NCBI RefSeq assembly: GCF_025813715.1
Contig: NZ_CP107532.1
Location: forward strand, 5,336,501-5,400,500
DNA from: Methylobacterium sp. FF17
Lineage (GTDB): Bacteria; Pseudomonadota; Alphaproteobacteria; Rhizobiales; Beijerinckiaceae
Direction of reading: 5' to 3'
Length of the DNA stretch: 64,000 nucleotides
Shown: positions 1 to 7,830 of the stretch, in pieces
Layout: each line of letters starts with the position of its first letter
Numbering within the stretch: position 1 is the first letter of the stretch
Notes under the pieces: generated by a model
The model's database searches: none
What the model saw: only the letters and a program-made list of their open reading frames with translations
Told to the model about the DNA's origin: nothing
Made by a program: the position numbers and the translations under genes

Positions 1-585
1 TTCTGGCTGAACCCTTGGGTGCGCACCGCCACGCGCCCACCCGTAACCCTACCGCTCGCCTTCCTGACGCTCGGCGGCTTCGTCGCAGGCGTGCTCTTCT
101 GGGGAGGCTTCAACACGGCCCTGGAGACCACCAACACGGAGAAGTTCTGCGTCTCCTGCCACGAGATGCGGGCGAACGTCTTCGAGGAGCTCAAGGGCAC
201 GGTGCACTACGCCAACAGGTCGGGCGTACGCGCCACCTGCCCGGACTGCCACGTGCCCCATCGATGGACCGACAAGATCGCCCGCAAGATGCAGGCCTCC
301 AAGGAGGTCTGGGGCCACCTCTTCGGCTCCATCGACACCCGGGACAAGTTCCTGGACCTGCGCCGCCACCTCGCGGAGCACGAATGGGGGCGCATGAAGG
401 CGAACGACTCGCTGGAATGCCGCAACTGCCACAGCGCGCAATCGATGGACGTGGCGAAGCAGAACCCCCGGGCGGCGACCGCCCACGAGACGTTCCTCTT
501 CACGGGCGAGAAGACCTGCATCGATTGCCACAAGGGCATCGCCCACAAGCTACCCAACATGCAGGGAGTGCCGGGATGGCAATGA
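1..585 (+). CDS. napC: NapC/NirT-family tetrahaem c-type cytochrome (5' end cut by window)
   Basis: A membrane-anchored tetrahaem cytochrome that passes electrons from the quinol pool to a periplasmic reductase, typically periplasmic nitrate reductase. The frame is open from base 1, so the true start lies upstream. A hydrophobic anchor ([20 protein letters not shown]) is followed by four CXXCH haem-binding motifs (CVSCH, CPDCH, CRNCH, CIDCH) spread over about 125 residues, which is the NapC pattern and length. The stop overlaps the start of the following DUF4142 gene. NapC and NirT cannot be separated without the upstream genes, so the symbol is the likelier choice, not a certainty. Confidence 0.8.
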   Translation, partial: FWLNPWVRTATRPPVTLPLAFLTLGGFVAGVLFWGGFNTALETTNTEKFCVSCHEMRANVFEELKGTVHYANRSGVRATCPDCHVPHRWTDKIARKMQASKEVWGHLFGSIDTRDKFLDLRRHLAEHEWGRMKANDSLECRNCHSAQSMDVAKQNPRAATAHETFLFTGEKTCIDCHKGIAHKLPNMQGVPGWQ

Positions 586-1082
586 TCGGGCGTCGTACGG
601 TCCTCGCGGTTCTGTTCCTTTGCGCGGGCGCACCCGCACGGTCCGAGACGCACGACGCCGCGCGGCGGTTCGTCGAGGCGGCCTACGCCTCGGCCGTGTT
701 CCAGGCGCGCATCTCCGCCATCGCGGCCGGCAAGGACACCCGTCCCGAGATCAAGGCCCTGGCCGGACGCGTACGCGATTATCGCGCGGCGCAATTGCCG
801 GGGCTCGCCCGCCTTGCCCAGGCATCCGGGATCGAGGTGCGTGACACGCTTGACCTTGAGCTGCGAAGCATCGTCGAGAACATGGAGCCCTTGGATTACC
901 TGGCGCTGTCACGACGCTACGCCGAGACCGAGACGCAGGCCCTCGACAAGGAGATCCCGGCCTACGAGGAAGCCGTCCGTTCCGGCCCTCCGTCAATCCG
1001 CGACTATGCCGCGAAGGTGTTGGGAGACCTGCGCGACCTCGGTGAAAGCGCTCGGGAGGCACGCGGCACCATCGGCCCCTAG
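576..1082 (+). CDS. DUF4142 secreted protein
   Basis: A 168-residue protein with an N-terminal signal peptide (hydrophobic run, ...[11 protein letters not shown]) followed by a four-helix DUF4142-type region rich in Ala, Glu and Arg. It overlaps the end of the cytochrome gene by 10 bases, suggesting translational coupling. The ATG at 576 is preferred because AGGGAG lies 7 bases upstream; a second in-frame ATG at 582 gives the classic ATGA overlap. DUF4142 proteins are exported, ferritin-like helical proteins of unclear function in alphaproteobacteria. A second family member is encoded at 16106-16774. Confidence 0.75.
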   Translation: MAMIGRRTVLAVLFLCAGAPARSETHDAARRFVEAAYASAVFQARISAIAAGKDTRPEIKALAGRVRDYRAAQLPGLARLAQASGIEVRDTLDLELRSIVENMEPLDYLALSRRYAETETQALDKEIPAYEEAVRSGPPSIRDYAAKVLGDLRDLGESAREARGTIGP

Positions 1083-1229
1083 GCCGGCCGACCACCGTCT
1101 CGCCGGGCGGACCCTTGGCCCCGTCCCCTCCCGCCGGCGCTACCGTTCGTGGGCCGTACCAATGGCCGACGGAAGGAACGTGCGAGGCACGGGGATTGCC
1201 TCGCCTGGGCATAACCCAGGTAGGTGCCC

Positions 1230-1400
1230 ATGCGAGAATCCCTCAATCCCTTCTGGCGTGGCTTGTACGCCTTCAATGACGGATCGAGCCTGGATGATTG
1301 TCCGTACCCTCGCGGTTCGACCGAAGCTCGCTTCTGGTGCGAAGGATATGCCCTTGCCCACGCCCTCGCGAACGGCAGGAACGGTGTGGCGGACTGGTAA
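1230..1400 (+). CDS. Rmf/CrpP-like small protein
   Basis: A 56-residue reading frame starting at ATG 1230, with AGG elements 5-9 bases upstream, and ending TAA. The protein contains NPFWRGLYAF, then a Gly-Ser turn, CPYP, a G-S-T-E segment and a W-x-x-GY motif. This resembles ribosome modulation factor and the CrpP-type small proteins (aromatic-R-G, NPY/CPY-P-x-G, W-x-x-GW). In the family such proteins bind ribosomes or act as small stress proteins. The similarity is by eye only, but the frame is clean and codon use looks coding. The opposite-strand frames here look like shadows. Confidence 0.55.
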   Translation: MRESLNPFWRGLYAFNDGSSLDDCPYPRGSTEARFWCEGYALAHALANGRNGVADW

Positions 1401-1744
1401 CCGATGGTTCGACAAGACAAGTTATCTCCGTCCCGCCGTGAAGACACCTGTCGCAGAAAGACCAGGGGAAAGGCTGTCGAACCTGGATCTGACCAGATCG
1501 GCCGTATGAGGCGCCGATTAGCGGAACGACCGGCCACTTTTCTCTCGGCTCGAAGTGGGCGTTCCACGCCCGACCCCGGTCAGCCGTTTTGACAACCGCC
1601 AGCCCTTCCCTAACACGTCCATCCGTCAACCAGATGCCGATTTCGACCTTGAGCGGCAATCGGACCCCGGTCGTTCGCCTCGAAGCGGACCTCCGCGGCC
1701 CGGGCATCAGGCAATCGGCACTGCATGAATGACTGAGCCTGGTT
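1401..1744. other. Gap without a convincing gene
   Basis: About 340 bp between the Rmf-like gene and the leftward 79-residue gene. Long frames exist on both strands but are Arg/Pro-rich with no family resemblance, as expected of GC-rich shadows. A TTGACA-like hexamer near 1589 followed 16 bases later by TAACAC could be a rightward promoter, but no gene follows it. Confidence 0.5.
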
Positions 1745-1984
1745 TCAGGATGCGAGCCGGTTTGCGATCCACGCCTGGGCCTCGTCTACGTCAGCGAACA
1801 CGGGCGGATGAGGATCGTCGACACGCCCAAAGCCGGCTTCCAGGTACCATCGACCCGCATCCGCCTCGTGCTCGTCGGAAAGGCGCACCAACACCGCGAC
1901 GAGGAAGCCATTGGCAAACACGAGATGGCTCTCGGTATCCGAGCTACCCGTCGCGACCTGCACGGGCTGGAGGCGGAGGTTCAT
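1745..1984 (-). CDS. Small hypothetical protein coupled to the receiver-Crp regulator
   Basis: A 79-residue acidic protein with an alternating hydrophobic pattern (LVFANGFLVAVLVRLSD) and a C-terminal DVDEAQAWIANRL helix; no family recognised. Its ATG overlaps the stop of the upstream regulator as ATGA (1981-1984), so the pair is almost certainly translated from one message. The fold looks like a small beta sheet plus helix. It may be a modulator of its partner, but that is inference from coupling alone. Confidence 0.6.
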   Translation of the reverse strand: MNLRLQPVQVATGSSDTESHLVFANGFLVAVLVRLSDEHEADAGRWYLEAGFGRVDDPHPPVFADVDEAQAWIANRLAS

Positions 1985-3129
1985 GCCGCAGCTCGGTTTC
2001 CCAGATGCAGGTAGTTCGACCGAAACTCGGCGACCACTCTCAGCCGAGGTAGGTTGAGGATCGTCAAACGCCGACCCTTGAGCTCAATCAGGCCTCGCCG
2101 CCGGAGTTCTTGCAAAGAGCGGTTCACATGGACGCTTGAGAGCCCCGTCGTGTCGCCCAACTCGCTCTGCGTCACGGGGAGTTCAAAGCTGTCGCCCCGG
2201 GTTCGGTCAACCGCGCGGAACCGGACGAGAAGCTCGCAGAACAAGTGAGCGAGCCGCTCCAGGGCCGAGCGGCAACCGACGTTCACCAGCCACTCGCGCA
2301 AGGTCGCCTCGTCCACGAGCGTGCTCATGCGAAGCGCCCGGGCGATCTGCGGATGATGCTGCATCAGCTCGGCGATGGTCTCCGGGGCAAGGCGGACGAC
2401 CCGGCAGGCCGAGGCCGTCGTGATGGTGTGATCCATCGTGGTCAGGAGCGCCACGTCGAGGTCGCCGAGATCCCCCGGCAACAGGTAGGCCATGATCTGC
2501 CGGGCACCGTTCCCCCGCGCCTTATGCCGGAAGGCCATGCCTTCCATGACCAGGAACACGCCATCGGGTGCGTCGCCCTCGCGGGCCAGGTCCACGCGCG
2601 GTCCAAGTAGGTGCGAACCGGCGCTGACCCGTCCCAGGATCGCTCGGTCGGCCTCCGAGAGCGCAACAAAGCCCTCCAGCTTGCGGACGAGGGAGTTGCC
2701 CTTAGGCTCCTCCCCTGGATCCAGTGAGGCAGGTGCCGCAGCCTCTGCAGCCACCCGTGCAGGCGAAGCGGACAATTCGTCCAGGAGCGAGACGACATCC
2801 CTCGGCAAGGCCGGCTTGCTCAGCCAGGACAGGCCCCGAAAACCCAGCGTGCGGGGGTCGTCCTGCGGCAGATCGGAATGGACGAGGATCGGGATGTGGC
2901 GTTGGCGCAGATCATGTCCCAGCGCCGTGCAGAAGCCATCCCTGAGCTTGACGTCCACGACCGCGAGCGCGGGGCTCTCCCACTTGATGGCTGCCAGCGA
3001 CTCGGCCGTCGTCGCGAAGGGACCGAGCACGCGGTAGCCTGCTTCGCTCAGGGCGTCGCCAAGATCCTCTGCCACTAGGGAGTCGGCTTCGGCAAGGAGG
3101 ACGAGGGGCTGCTGAGCGGTGGCGTTCAT
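1981..3129 (-). CDS. Receiver-Crp/Fnr fusion transcription regulator
   Basis: A 382-residue protein with an N-terminal two-component receiver (about 8-125) and a C-terminal Crp/Fnr module. In the receiver, D59 in VVDVKL is the expected phospho-acceptor, E14/D16 fit the acidic pocket, and the K of LSKP sits near residue 107. After a roughly 40-residue linker comes a cyclic-nucleotide-binding-type barrel (about 165-285) and a winged helix with TGLSSVHVNRSLQEL as recognition region. Crp/Fnr proteins normally sense small ligands or redox; the receiver implies control by a kinase. The recognition helix lacks the FNR E-x-x-S-R signature, so its operator should differ from the FixK boxes elsewhere in the window. 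Confidence 0.85.
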   Translation of the reverse strand: MNATAQQPLVLLAEADSLVAEDLGDALSEAGYRVLGPFATTAESLAAIKWESPALAVVDVKLRDGFCTALGHDLRQRHIPILVHSDLPQDDPRTLGFRGLSWLSKPALPRDVVSLLDELSASPARVAAEAAAPASLDPGEEPKGNSLVRKLEGFVALSEADRAILGRVSAGSHLLGPRVDLAREGDAPDGVFLVMEGMAFRHKARGNGARQIMAYLLPGDLGDLDVALLTTMDHTITTASACRVVRLAPETIAELMQHHPQIARALRMSTLVDEATLREWLVNVGCRSALERLAHLFCELLVRFRAVDRTRGDSFELPVTQSELGDTTGLSSVHVNRSLQELRRRGLIELKGRRLTILNLPRLRVVAEFRSNYLHLGNRAAA

Positions 3130-3415
3130 GACGGCTCCAGGTGGAGAAACGACCTGTCACCACGGCGGCGCCAGCTGCATGTCATAGGTCATTGACACAA
3201 AATATTCCTGGCCAAAACCAGCAAAAGCTCTCCGTTCGAAATCACACGGCTGATATGTTCGATTCAACACAAATATAAATTGATCAACTTGCAGCCCTAT
3301 GGGTTGCTATGTACTTTCTTGTCCACATCTATCGGTTCATCATCCGCATGCTGATCCGAGCGTGGGTGGCTGGGAGACGCTGCGCGCTCTTGCTTCAACG
3401 AGGAGACAAGAGCGC
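3130..3415. promoter_or_regulatory. AT-rich divergent promoter region between two Crp-family genes
   Basis: About 285 bp separating two oppositely directed Crp-type regulators, clearly more AT-rich than its surroundings (runs around 3190-3210 and 3265-3285). It contains TTGACA near 3193 and an 8-bp palindrome TTGATCAA at about 3279. No 14-bp FixK/FNR box is present. The rightward gene is preceded by AGGAG (3401-3405). Cross-regulation of the two regulators is plausible but unproven. Confidence 0.5.
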
Positions 3416-4126
3416 ATGCCTCAGGTTCGACAAGCCGCCGTGCGCAACCGCCTGCTGAAGGCGTTGTGCGAAGACGACTTCGCGCTGCTGCAGCCGCACC
3501 TTCAGCCGCTGCGGACCACGATGCGCCAGACGCTCATCCATCCCCACGAGCCGGTCACCCATCTGCTGTTTCCCGAGATCGGCTACGCCTCGGTCGTGGC
3601 GGACGTCGCAGGCAATCGCATCGAGGTCGGGATCATCGGACGCGAGGGGCTGGTCGGCGCCTCACCCGTGCTGCTCGATGGCGGGACCGCGCCCTACCAC
3701 GAGTTCGTGCAGAGTCCCGGTGAGATGCTCGCCATCGGCACGGCCGATTTCCGCGCTGCCGTCGACCGGAGCCCGACCTTCCGCACGCAGATGCTTCGCT
3801 ACCTTCAAACCGTGCTGATCCAAGCTCGGCAGACGGCCTACGCGAACGCCGCCTACACCATGGACGTACGTCTCGCCCGGTGGCTCCTGATCTGCCAGGA
3901 CCGCCTGGACGGCGACATCCCGGTCACCCACGACTTCCTTGCGGTCATGCTCGGTGTCCAGCGCTCCGGGGCGACGCTGGCGGTGCAGTCGCTGGAGGGT
4001 AGCCGTCTCATCAAGGCGCGGCGCGGATGCATCACGGTGCTGAACCGCGAAGCCCTGGTCGAGCTTGCCAACGGGAGTTACGGGGTGTCCGAAGCCGAGT
4101 ACGCCCGCTTGATCGAGGGCGTGTGA
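3416..4126 (+). CDS. Crp/Fnr-family transcription regulator
   Basis: A 236-residue protein with a cNMP-binding-type beta barrel (about 20-130) and a C-terminal Crp-type winged helix (about 160-220). The start at 3416 is chosen for AGGAG 10 bases upstream; the frame is open further upstream, but that part has no domain. The HTH segment (LAVMLGVQRSGATLAVQSLE) lacks the E-x-x-S-R recognition signature of FNR/FixK, and there are no N-terminal Cys clusters, so it is not an O2-sensing FNR. The DUF6894 gene begins one base after its stop, indicating an operon. Confidence 0.85.
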   Translation: MPQVRQAAVRNRLLKALCEDDFALLQPHLQPLRTTMRQTLIHPHEPVTHLLFPEIGYASVVADVAGNRIEVGIIGREGLVGASPVLLDGGTAPYHEFVQSPGEMLAIGTADFRAAVDRSPTFRTQMLRYLQTVLIQARQTAYANAAYTMDVRLARWLLICQDRLDGDIPVTHDFLAVMLGVQRSGATLAVQSLEGSRLIKARRGCITVLNREALVELANGSYGVSEAEYARLIEGV

Positions 4127-4127
4127 G

Positions 4128-4388
4128 ATGCCGCGCTACTACTTCAACCTGCGGCACCGCCCAGGACCCGCTGGCCTGGCCGTGGACCCGGAAGGCGAGG
4201 AGTTCCCGGATCTTGATGCCGCGCGCAAGCGCGCCCTGGATGCGACGCGCGATCATATCGCTCGCACGCGGACGGACATCGTCCGGGATTGGTTCGTCTG
4301 CTCCTTCGAGATCGAGGACGAGGACGCCCAGCTTCTGCTCACGGTGCGGTTCAGCGAAACCGTTCCGGAGGTGGACTACGGGGACTGA
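4128..4388 (+). CDS. DUF6894 family protein
   Basis: An 86-residue protein starting MPRYYFNLR with a conserved GEEFPDLDAARKRALD segment, the pattern of the DUF6894 family common in Methylobacterium and relatives. Function is unknown. It begins one base after the Crp gene stop and is probably co-transcribed. A second member is at 24579-24839, where it also lies beside a Crp gene. Confidence 0.8.
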   Translation: MPRYYFNLRHRPGPAGLAVDPEGEEFPDLDAARKRALDATRDHIARTRTDIVRDWFVCSFEIEDEDAQLLLTVRFSETVPEVDYGD

Positions 4389-4392
4389 GGCG

Positions 4393-4411
4393 GCTGACCT
4401 GCACGGTCAGC
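4393..4411 (+). terminator. Hairpin after the Crp-DUF6894 operon
   Basis: A perfect 7-bp stem GCTGACC / GGTCAGC with a 5-base loop begins five bases after the DUF6894 stop. There is no T-run, only TTCATC, so it is a weak intrinsic terminator or an mRNA 3'-end stabiliser. Confidence 0.4.
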
Positions 4412-4665
4412 TTCATCGATGATGATGTGGATCGCGGACGCATGGGAACCCGCCCGACCCGTTCGTGGACCGAACCGGTAGATCCGAACTCAATCGTGGA
4501 ACGCGCCGGCGGCTCCTGACCCCATGGGAGAATGGCCGGGCTTCGGCCGCGTGGCCCAAAGCAGACCCCCCCTCCGGGGAAGGCGCGTTCGCTTCCATCG
4601 TCGCGCAGCCTGTGCCGTCATCCGGCATGGCGCCGAAGATCGAATATGAGCCGCGAAGTCGCTCT

Positions 4666-5358
4666 TCAGGCGTCCCTGGCCGGCAGGGCGAAAAGATCGA
4701 CGAAGGACCGTGCGAGAGCGGCCTCGCCAACGAAAGCGAGCGTGCCCTCTGCACCGTCCCTGGCCAGGGGCGCCTTGCCATAGATCGTGCGGCGCATCGC
4801 CATCGTATCTCCGGTGAACGCGAGGTCGGATGCCTCCATGTCACCACGTCTCACCAGGATCTCGCCGCCGGTCACCGTCGCGCCGAAGTCCTCGCCGGGG
4901 AAGTGGAAGGCGACCGACACCGGTAGTTCCGCAGCGCGCTTTGGATCGATGAGGGCCTGGAGCGACATCATGGCTGAAGCCGCCGACATGAACAGGCTCC
5001 GATCATGCCGCGGCGAGCGAGCCGCCCAGCGACCGAGGTCGCGCATCAGCGGTGCGGCCTCGCGGCCCCAATCCGTCAGGTCGTAGACCTGCACGTTGGC
5101 CGGTGATGGCAATCGGTAGCGCATCAGGATGCCCACCTCTTCCAGGCTCTCCAGGCGCTGGGTCAACACATTCGCGCTGATGCCCGGAAGGTTCGCCCGG
5201 ATCTCACCGAAGCGGCGTGCGCCGAAGACCAATTCGCGCATGATCAGCAGCGACCAGCGCTCCCCGATGAACTCCAGGGCGAGCGCAGTGCCGCAAGCGT
5301 CGTCGTACCGACGTTCCCGTGGCGCCGAAACCTCGGCGGTTAATTTTTCTAACTTCAT
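4666..5358 (-). CDS. HxlR-family regulator with C-terminal sterol-carrier-like domain
   Basis: A 230-residue protein. Residues about 20-110 form an HxlR winged helix (CGTALALEFIGERWSLLIMREL, then FGEIRANLPGISANVLTQRL). The C-terminal part (about 125-225) resembles an SCP2-like ligand pocket found in some HxlR regulators. It diverges from the VOC/PhnB/DHFR-like operon about 100 bp away, so it probably controls it. The first codons are unusually AT-rich (gttaatttttctaac on the plus strand), which favours initiation at 5358. Confidence 0.85.
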   Translation of the reverse strand: MKLEKLTAEVSAPRERRYDDACGTALALEFIGERWSLLIMRELVFGARRFGEIRANLPGISANVLTQRLESLEEVGILMRYRLPSPANVQVYDLTDWGREAAPLMRDLGRWAARSPRHDRSLFMSAASAMMSLQALIDPKRAAELPVSVAFHFPGEDFGATVTGGEILVRRGDMEASDLAFTGDTMAMRRTIYGKAPLARDGAEGTLAFVGEAALARSFVDLFALPARDA

Positions 5359-5458
5359 GGTTGTCTTGCGTAACCGAGAATGCCAGCCTGGGCAAAGCGG
5401 AGCCGTAAGTGGCGCCGTTGCGCGGCCGACGCGCCCGGGTCCTGGAGGAATGCGCCCA

Positions 5459-6250
5459 ATGGCAACTGTCGATGGTACACCGATCTGGTTCGAACTGAAC
5501 GCGACAGATCCTGCTGCGGCCCAGGCCTTCTATGAGGGGGTTGCCGACTGGCGTGTCGCGCCGTCTTCCATGCCTGAGCACGGCGGCTACCGGATCGCAG
5601 AGGCCGACGGCAGGCCCGTGGCCGGGATCCGGCAGACGATGCCGGAAGCGCCAGGCTTGCCCGGGTGGGCCGTCTATCTCGCGACCCTGGACGTCGACGC
5701 CACTGCGGCCCAGGTGGTGGACCTCGGCGGCAAGGTCCGGTTCGGGCCCGTCGACATCCCCCATGTCGGCCGCTTCGCCATGGTCAGCGACCCGCAGGAC
5801 GTGGTCTTCGCCCTCATGACGCCGGAGAACTCCGCAGTGAGCCGCGCCTTCGGACCGGTGCCGCTTGGGACGGAGCACACCCTCGGCCACGGCGTGTGGA
5901 TCGAGCTCGCGACCCCTGATCCCGAGGCTGCCCTTGCGTTCTACGGGACGCTGTTCGGCTGGGAGAAGCTCGGGGCCATGCCGATGGGCGGGATGGGCGA
6001 GTACGCCTTCATCGGCCGGGGCGACCTGCGTCCGGGCGCGATGATGTCGAGCGCCGCCACCGGCGCACCGCCTCGGTGGAGCTGGTACGTCCACGTGGCC
6101 GATATCGATTGTGCCCTTGCGATGGTTCGAGAGAGGGGTGGCACGGTGCTCCAGGGGCCCGATCCGATCCCAGGCGGCAGCTACTCGGCCAAGATCGCCG
6201 ACCCTTTGGGCAACACGCTCGGCCTTGCCGGCCGACGTCGGACGTCGTGA
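5459..6250 (+). CDS. Two-domain VOC (glyoxalase-like) protein
   Basis: A 263-residue protein with two vicinal-oxygen-chelate repeats. The first starts IWFELNATDPAAAQAFYEGV and the second VWIELATPDPEAALAFYGTLFGW, each ending in a DP-x-G/D-x-x-(F/L)AL motif. Such proteins bind a metal and small hydrophobic or dicarbonyl compounds; the substrate cannot be read from sequence. ATG 5459 is chosen because GGAGG lies 10 bases upstream, while an ATG at 5450 is too close to it. It heads a three-gene run with a divergent HxlR regulator. Confidence 0.85.
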   Translation: MATVDGTPIWFELNATDPAAAQAFYEGVADWRVAPSSMPEHGGYRIAEADGRPVAGIRQTMPEAPGLPGWAVYLATLDVDATAAQVVDLGGKVRFGPVDIPHVGRFAMVSDPQDVVFALMTPENSAVSRAFGPVPLGTEHTLGHGVWIELATPDPEAALAFYGTLFGWEKLGAMPMGGMGEYAFIGRGDLRPGAMMSSAATGAPPRWSWYVHVADIDCALAMVRERGGTVLQGPDPIPGGSYSAKIADPLGNTLGLAGRRRTS

Positions 6251-6263
6251 GGGGAGACCGGTG

Positions 6264-6764
6264 ATGACGAGCGAGAAGCTGACGACCTGCCTGTGGTTCG
6301 ACCACGGCCAAGCCCGCAAGGCCGCGGAGTTCTATGCCAAAACTTTCCCCGACAGCCGTGTCGGTGCCCCCATGCACGCTCCGTCGGATTTCCCGGGCGG
6401 CGTTCAGGGCACGGAACTCACCGTTACGTTCACCGTGCTCGGTCGTCCGTTCGTCGGGTTGAATGGCGGCCCCAACTTCAAGGCCAATCAGGCGGTCAGC
6501 TTCATGGTGCTGACCGACGACCAGGCGGAGACCGACCGCTACTGGGATGCCATCGTGGGCACCGGTGGAGCGGAGAGCCAGTGCGGCTGGTGCACGGATC
6601 GCTGGGGCTTCTCCTGGCAGATCACGCCGCGCGCTCTCCTGCGCGCCAACAGCAATCCCGACAGAGCCGCGGCCCGGCGCGCGTTCGAGGCGATGATGAC
6701 CATGCGCAAGATCGACATCGCCCGGATCGAGGCCGCCGTCCGAGGAGACCCCGCCGATGCGTAA
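6264..6764 (+). CDS. PhnB-like VOC-family protein
   Basis: A 166-residue member of the PhnB/3-demethylubiquinone-methyltransferase-like VOC group. It shows KLTTCLWFDHGQARKAAEFY, FVGLNGGPNFKANQAVSFMV and WGFSWQITPRAL, which are family landmarks. GGGGAG lies 7 bases before ATG 6264. It overlaps the next gene by 8 bases and follows the two-domain VOC gene by 13, so it is co-transcribed. Despite the family name, no methyltransferase motif is present. Confidence 0.85.
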   Translation: MTSEKLTTCLWFDHGQARKAAEFYAKTFPDSRVGAPMHAPSDFPGGVQGTELTVTFTVLGRPFVGLNGGPNFKANQAVSFMVLTDDQAETDRYWDAIVGTGGAESQCGWCTDRWGFSWQITPRALLRANSNPDRAAARRAFEAMMTMRKIDIARIEAAVRGDPADA

Positions 6765-7422
6765 GATCACCGGCTCCCTCTTCCAGTCGCTCGACGGCGT
6801 GATCCAGGCACCGGGTGGACCGGAGGAGGACCAGACCGGGTTCCGCCATGGCGGCTGGACATTCCCATACTTCGACGACTCGCTTGATGGGCCGATGGAA
6901 CGGCTGCTCGGGGGAGACTACGAGTTGCTGCTCGGACGTCGGACCTACGAGATCTTCGCCGCCTACTGGCCGCACAACGACGATCAGCCGATTGGGGCGG
7001 CCTTCAATTCCGTGCGCAAGCATGTCGTGACGTCATCCGACAGGGCGCTTGGTTGGAACAACAGCCAACGTCTCGTCGGCGATCCCGTTGCGGCGGTCAC
7101 ACGCCTCAAGGACAGCGACGGACCCGATCTCCTCATCCAGGGGAGCAGCGTACTCTATCGAGCCTTGCTCCCGGCGGGTCTCATCGACCAGCTCGTGCTG
7201 ATCACCTTCCCGGTCATGCTCGGTCACGGCAAGCGCTGGTACGCCGACCATCCGACGACAGCCGGTGCGTGGACGCTGATCGAGCAGGCTCACTCGCCGA
7301 AAGGCGTCCACTTTGCGTCGTTCGCACGGGATGGAGCCGTTCGGACCGGCAGTTTCGCCACCAAGCCTCCGAGCGAGGACGAACTCGCGCTTCGTCAACG
7401 CCAAGCGGAAGGCCATTGGTAG
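6757..7422 (+). CDS. Dihydrofolate-reductase-like (RibD C-terminal) protein
   Basis: A 221-residue protein of the DHFR/RibD-C family: MRKITGSLFQSLDGVIQAPG at the N-terminus, LLLGRRTYEIFAAYWP, then LLIQGSSVLYRALLPAGLID. Stand-alone members are usually NADPH-dependent reductases of unknown substrate and not true FolA. It overlaps the PhnB-like gene by 8 bases, and the three genes are probably regulated by the divergent HxlR protein. Confidence 0.85.
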   Translation: MRKITGSLFQSLDGVIQAPGGPEEDQTGFRHGGWTFPYFDDSLDGPMERLLGGDYELLLGRRTYEIFAAYWPHNDDQPIGAAFNSVRKHVVTSSDRALGWNNSQRLVGDPVAAVTRLKDSDGPDLLIQGSSVLYRALLPAGLIDQLVLITFPVMLGHGKRWYADHPTTAGAWTLIEQAHSPKGVHFASFARDGAVRTGSFATKPPSEDELALRQRQAEGHW

Positions 7423-7830
7423 GAAAGCACCGCAAATCGGCATCCTGGAAGCTCAAGTGCATCTGCGATGCCGCTTGCCCGAAACAAGCCGGGCGGCTTC
7501 GATCTGTCAACGTCCTCTTGTTCCACCTTCTTGTTGGATGTAGCCCAGCTCGTATCTGCGCCGGAGCGGGCATTCGGCTCACGACCGCACCTAGCCGTAC
7601 TATTTAGTCCGCACCGTAATCGAAAGCGGAAGTTCGCTGTTGGGCTTTACGGCCCTTGCCGAGAGAGCCGTTGGAGGAGCCACCCAGCTCAGAGCGTGAC
7701 CGTGCTGAATCTGGGATTGCCGATTGCCATGAGGTCGGCGATGGTCACGGAGCTGCCGACATACGGCGGACCAGAGGGATGAAGCGAACCTTTGGCGGCC
7801 GTGACTCAGGTTGACTCAGAGCCAAGCCAG
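7423..7830. other. Intergenic region before the porin gene
   Basis: About 400 bp with short Arg/Pro/Ser-rich frames on both strands, none resembling a family. The promoter of the porin gene must lie here, but no clear -35/-10 pair or palindrome was seen. Confidence 0.4.

Noticed and set aside
15..575. Second rightward frame overlapping the NapC gene
   Set aside because: Only its last part (from 576) is a real gene; the rest is an Arg/Pro-rich shadow of the cytochrome.
1264..1277. TTGTACGCCTTCAA as a ninth FixK box
   Set aside because: The left half-site is TTGT, outside the consensus, and it falls inside the Rmf-like coding frame.
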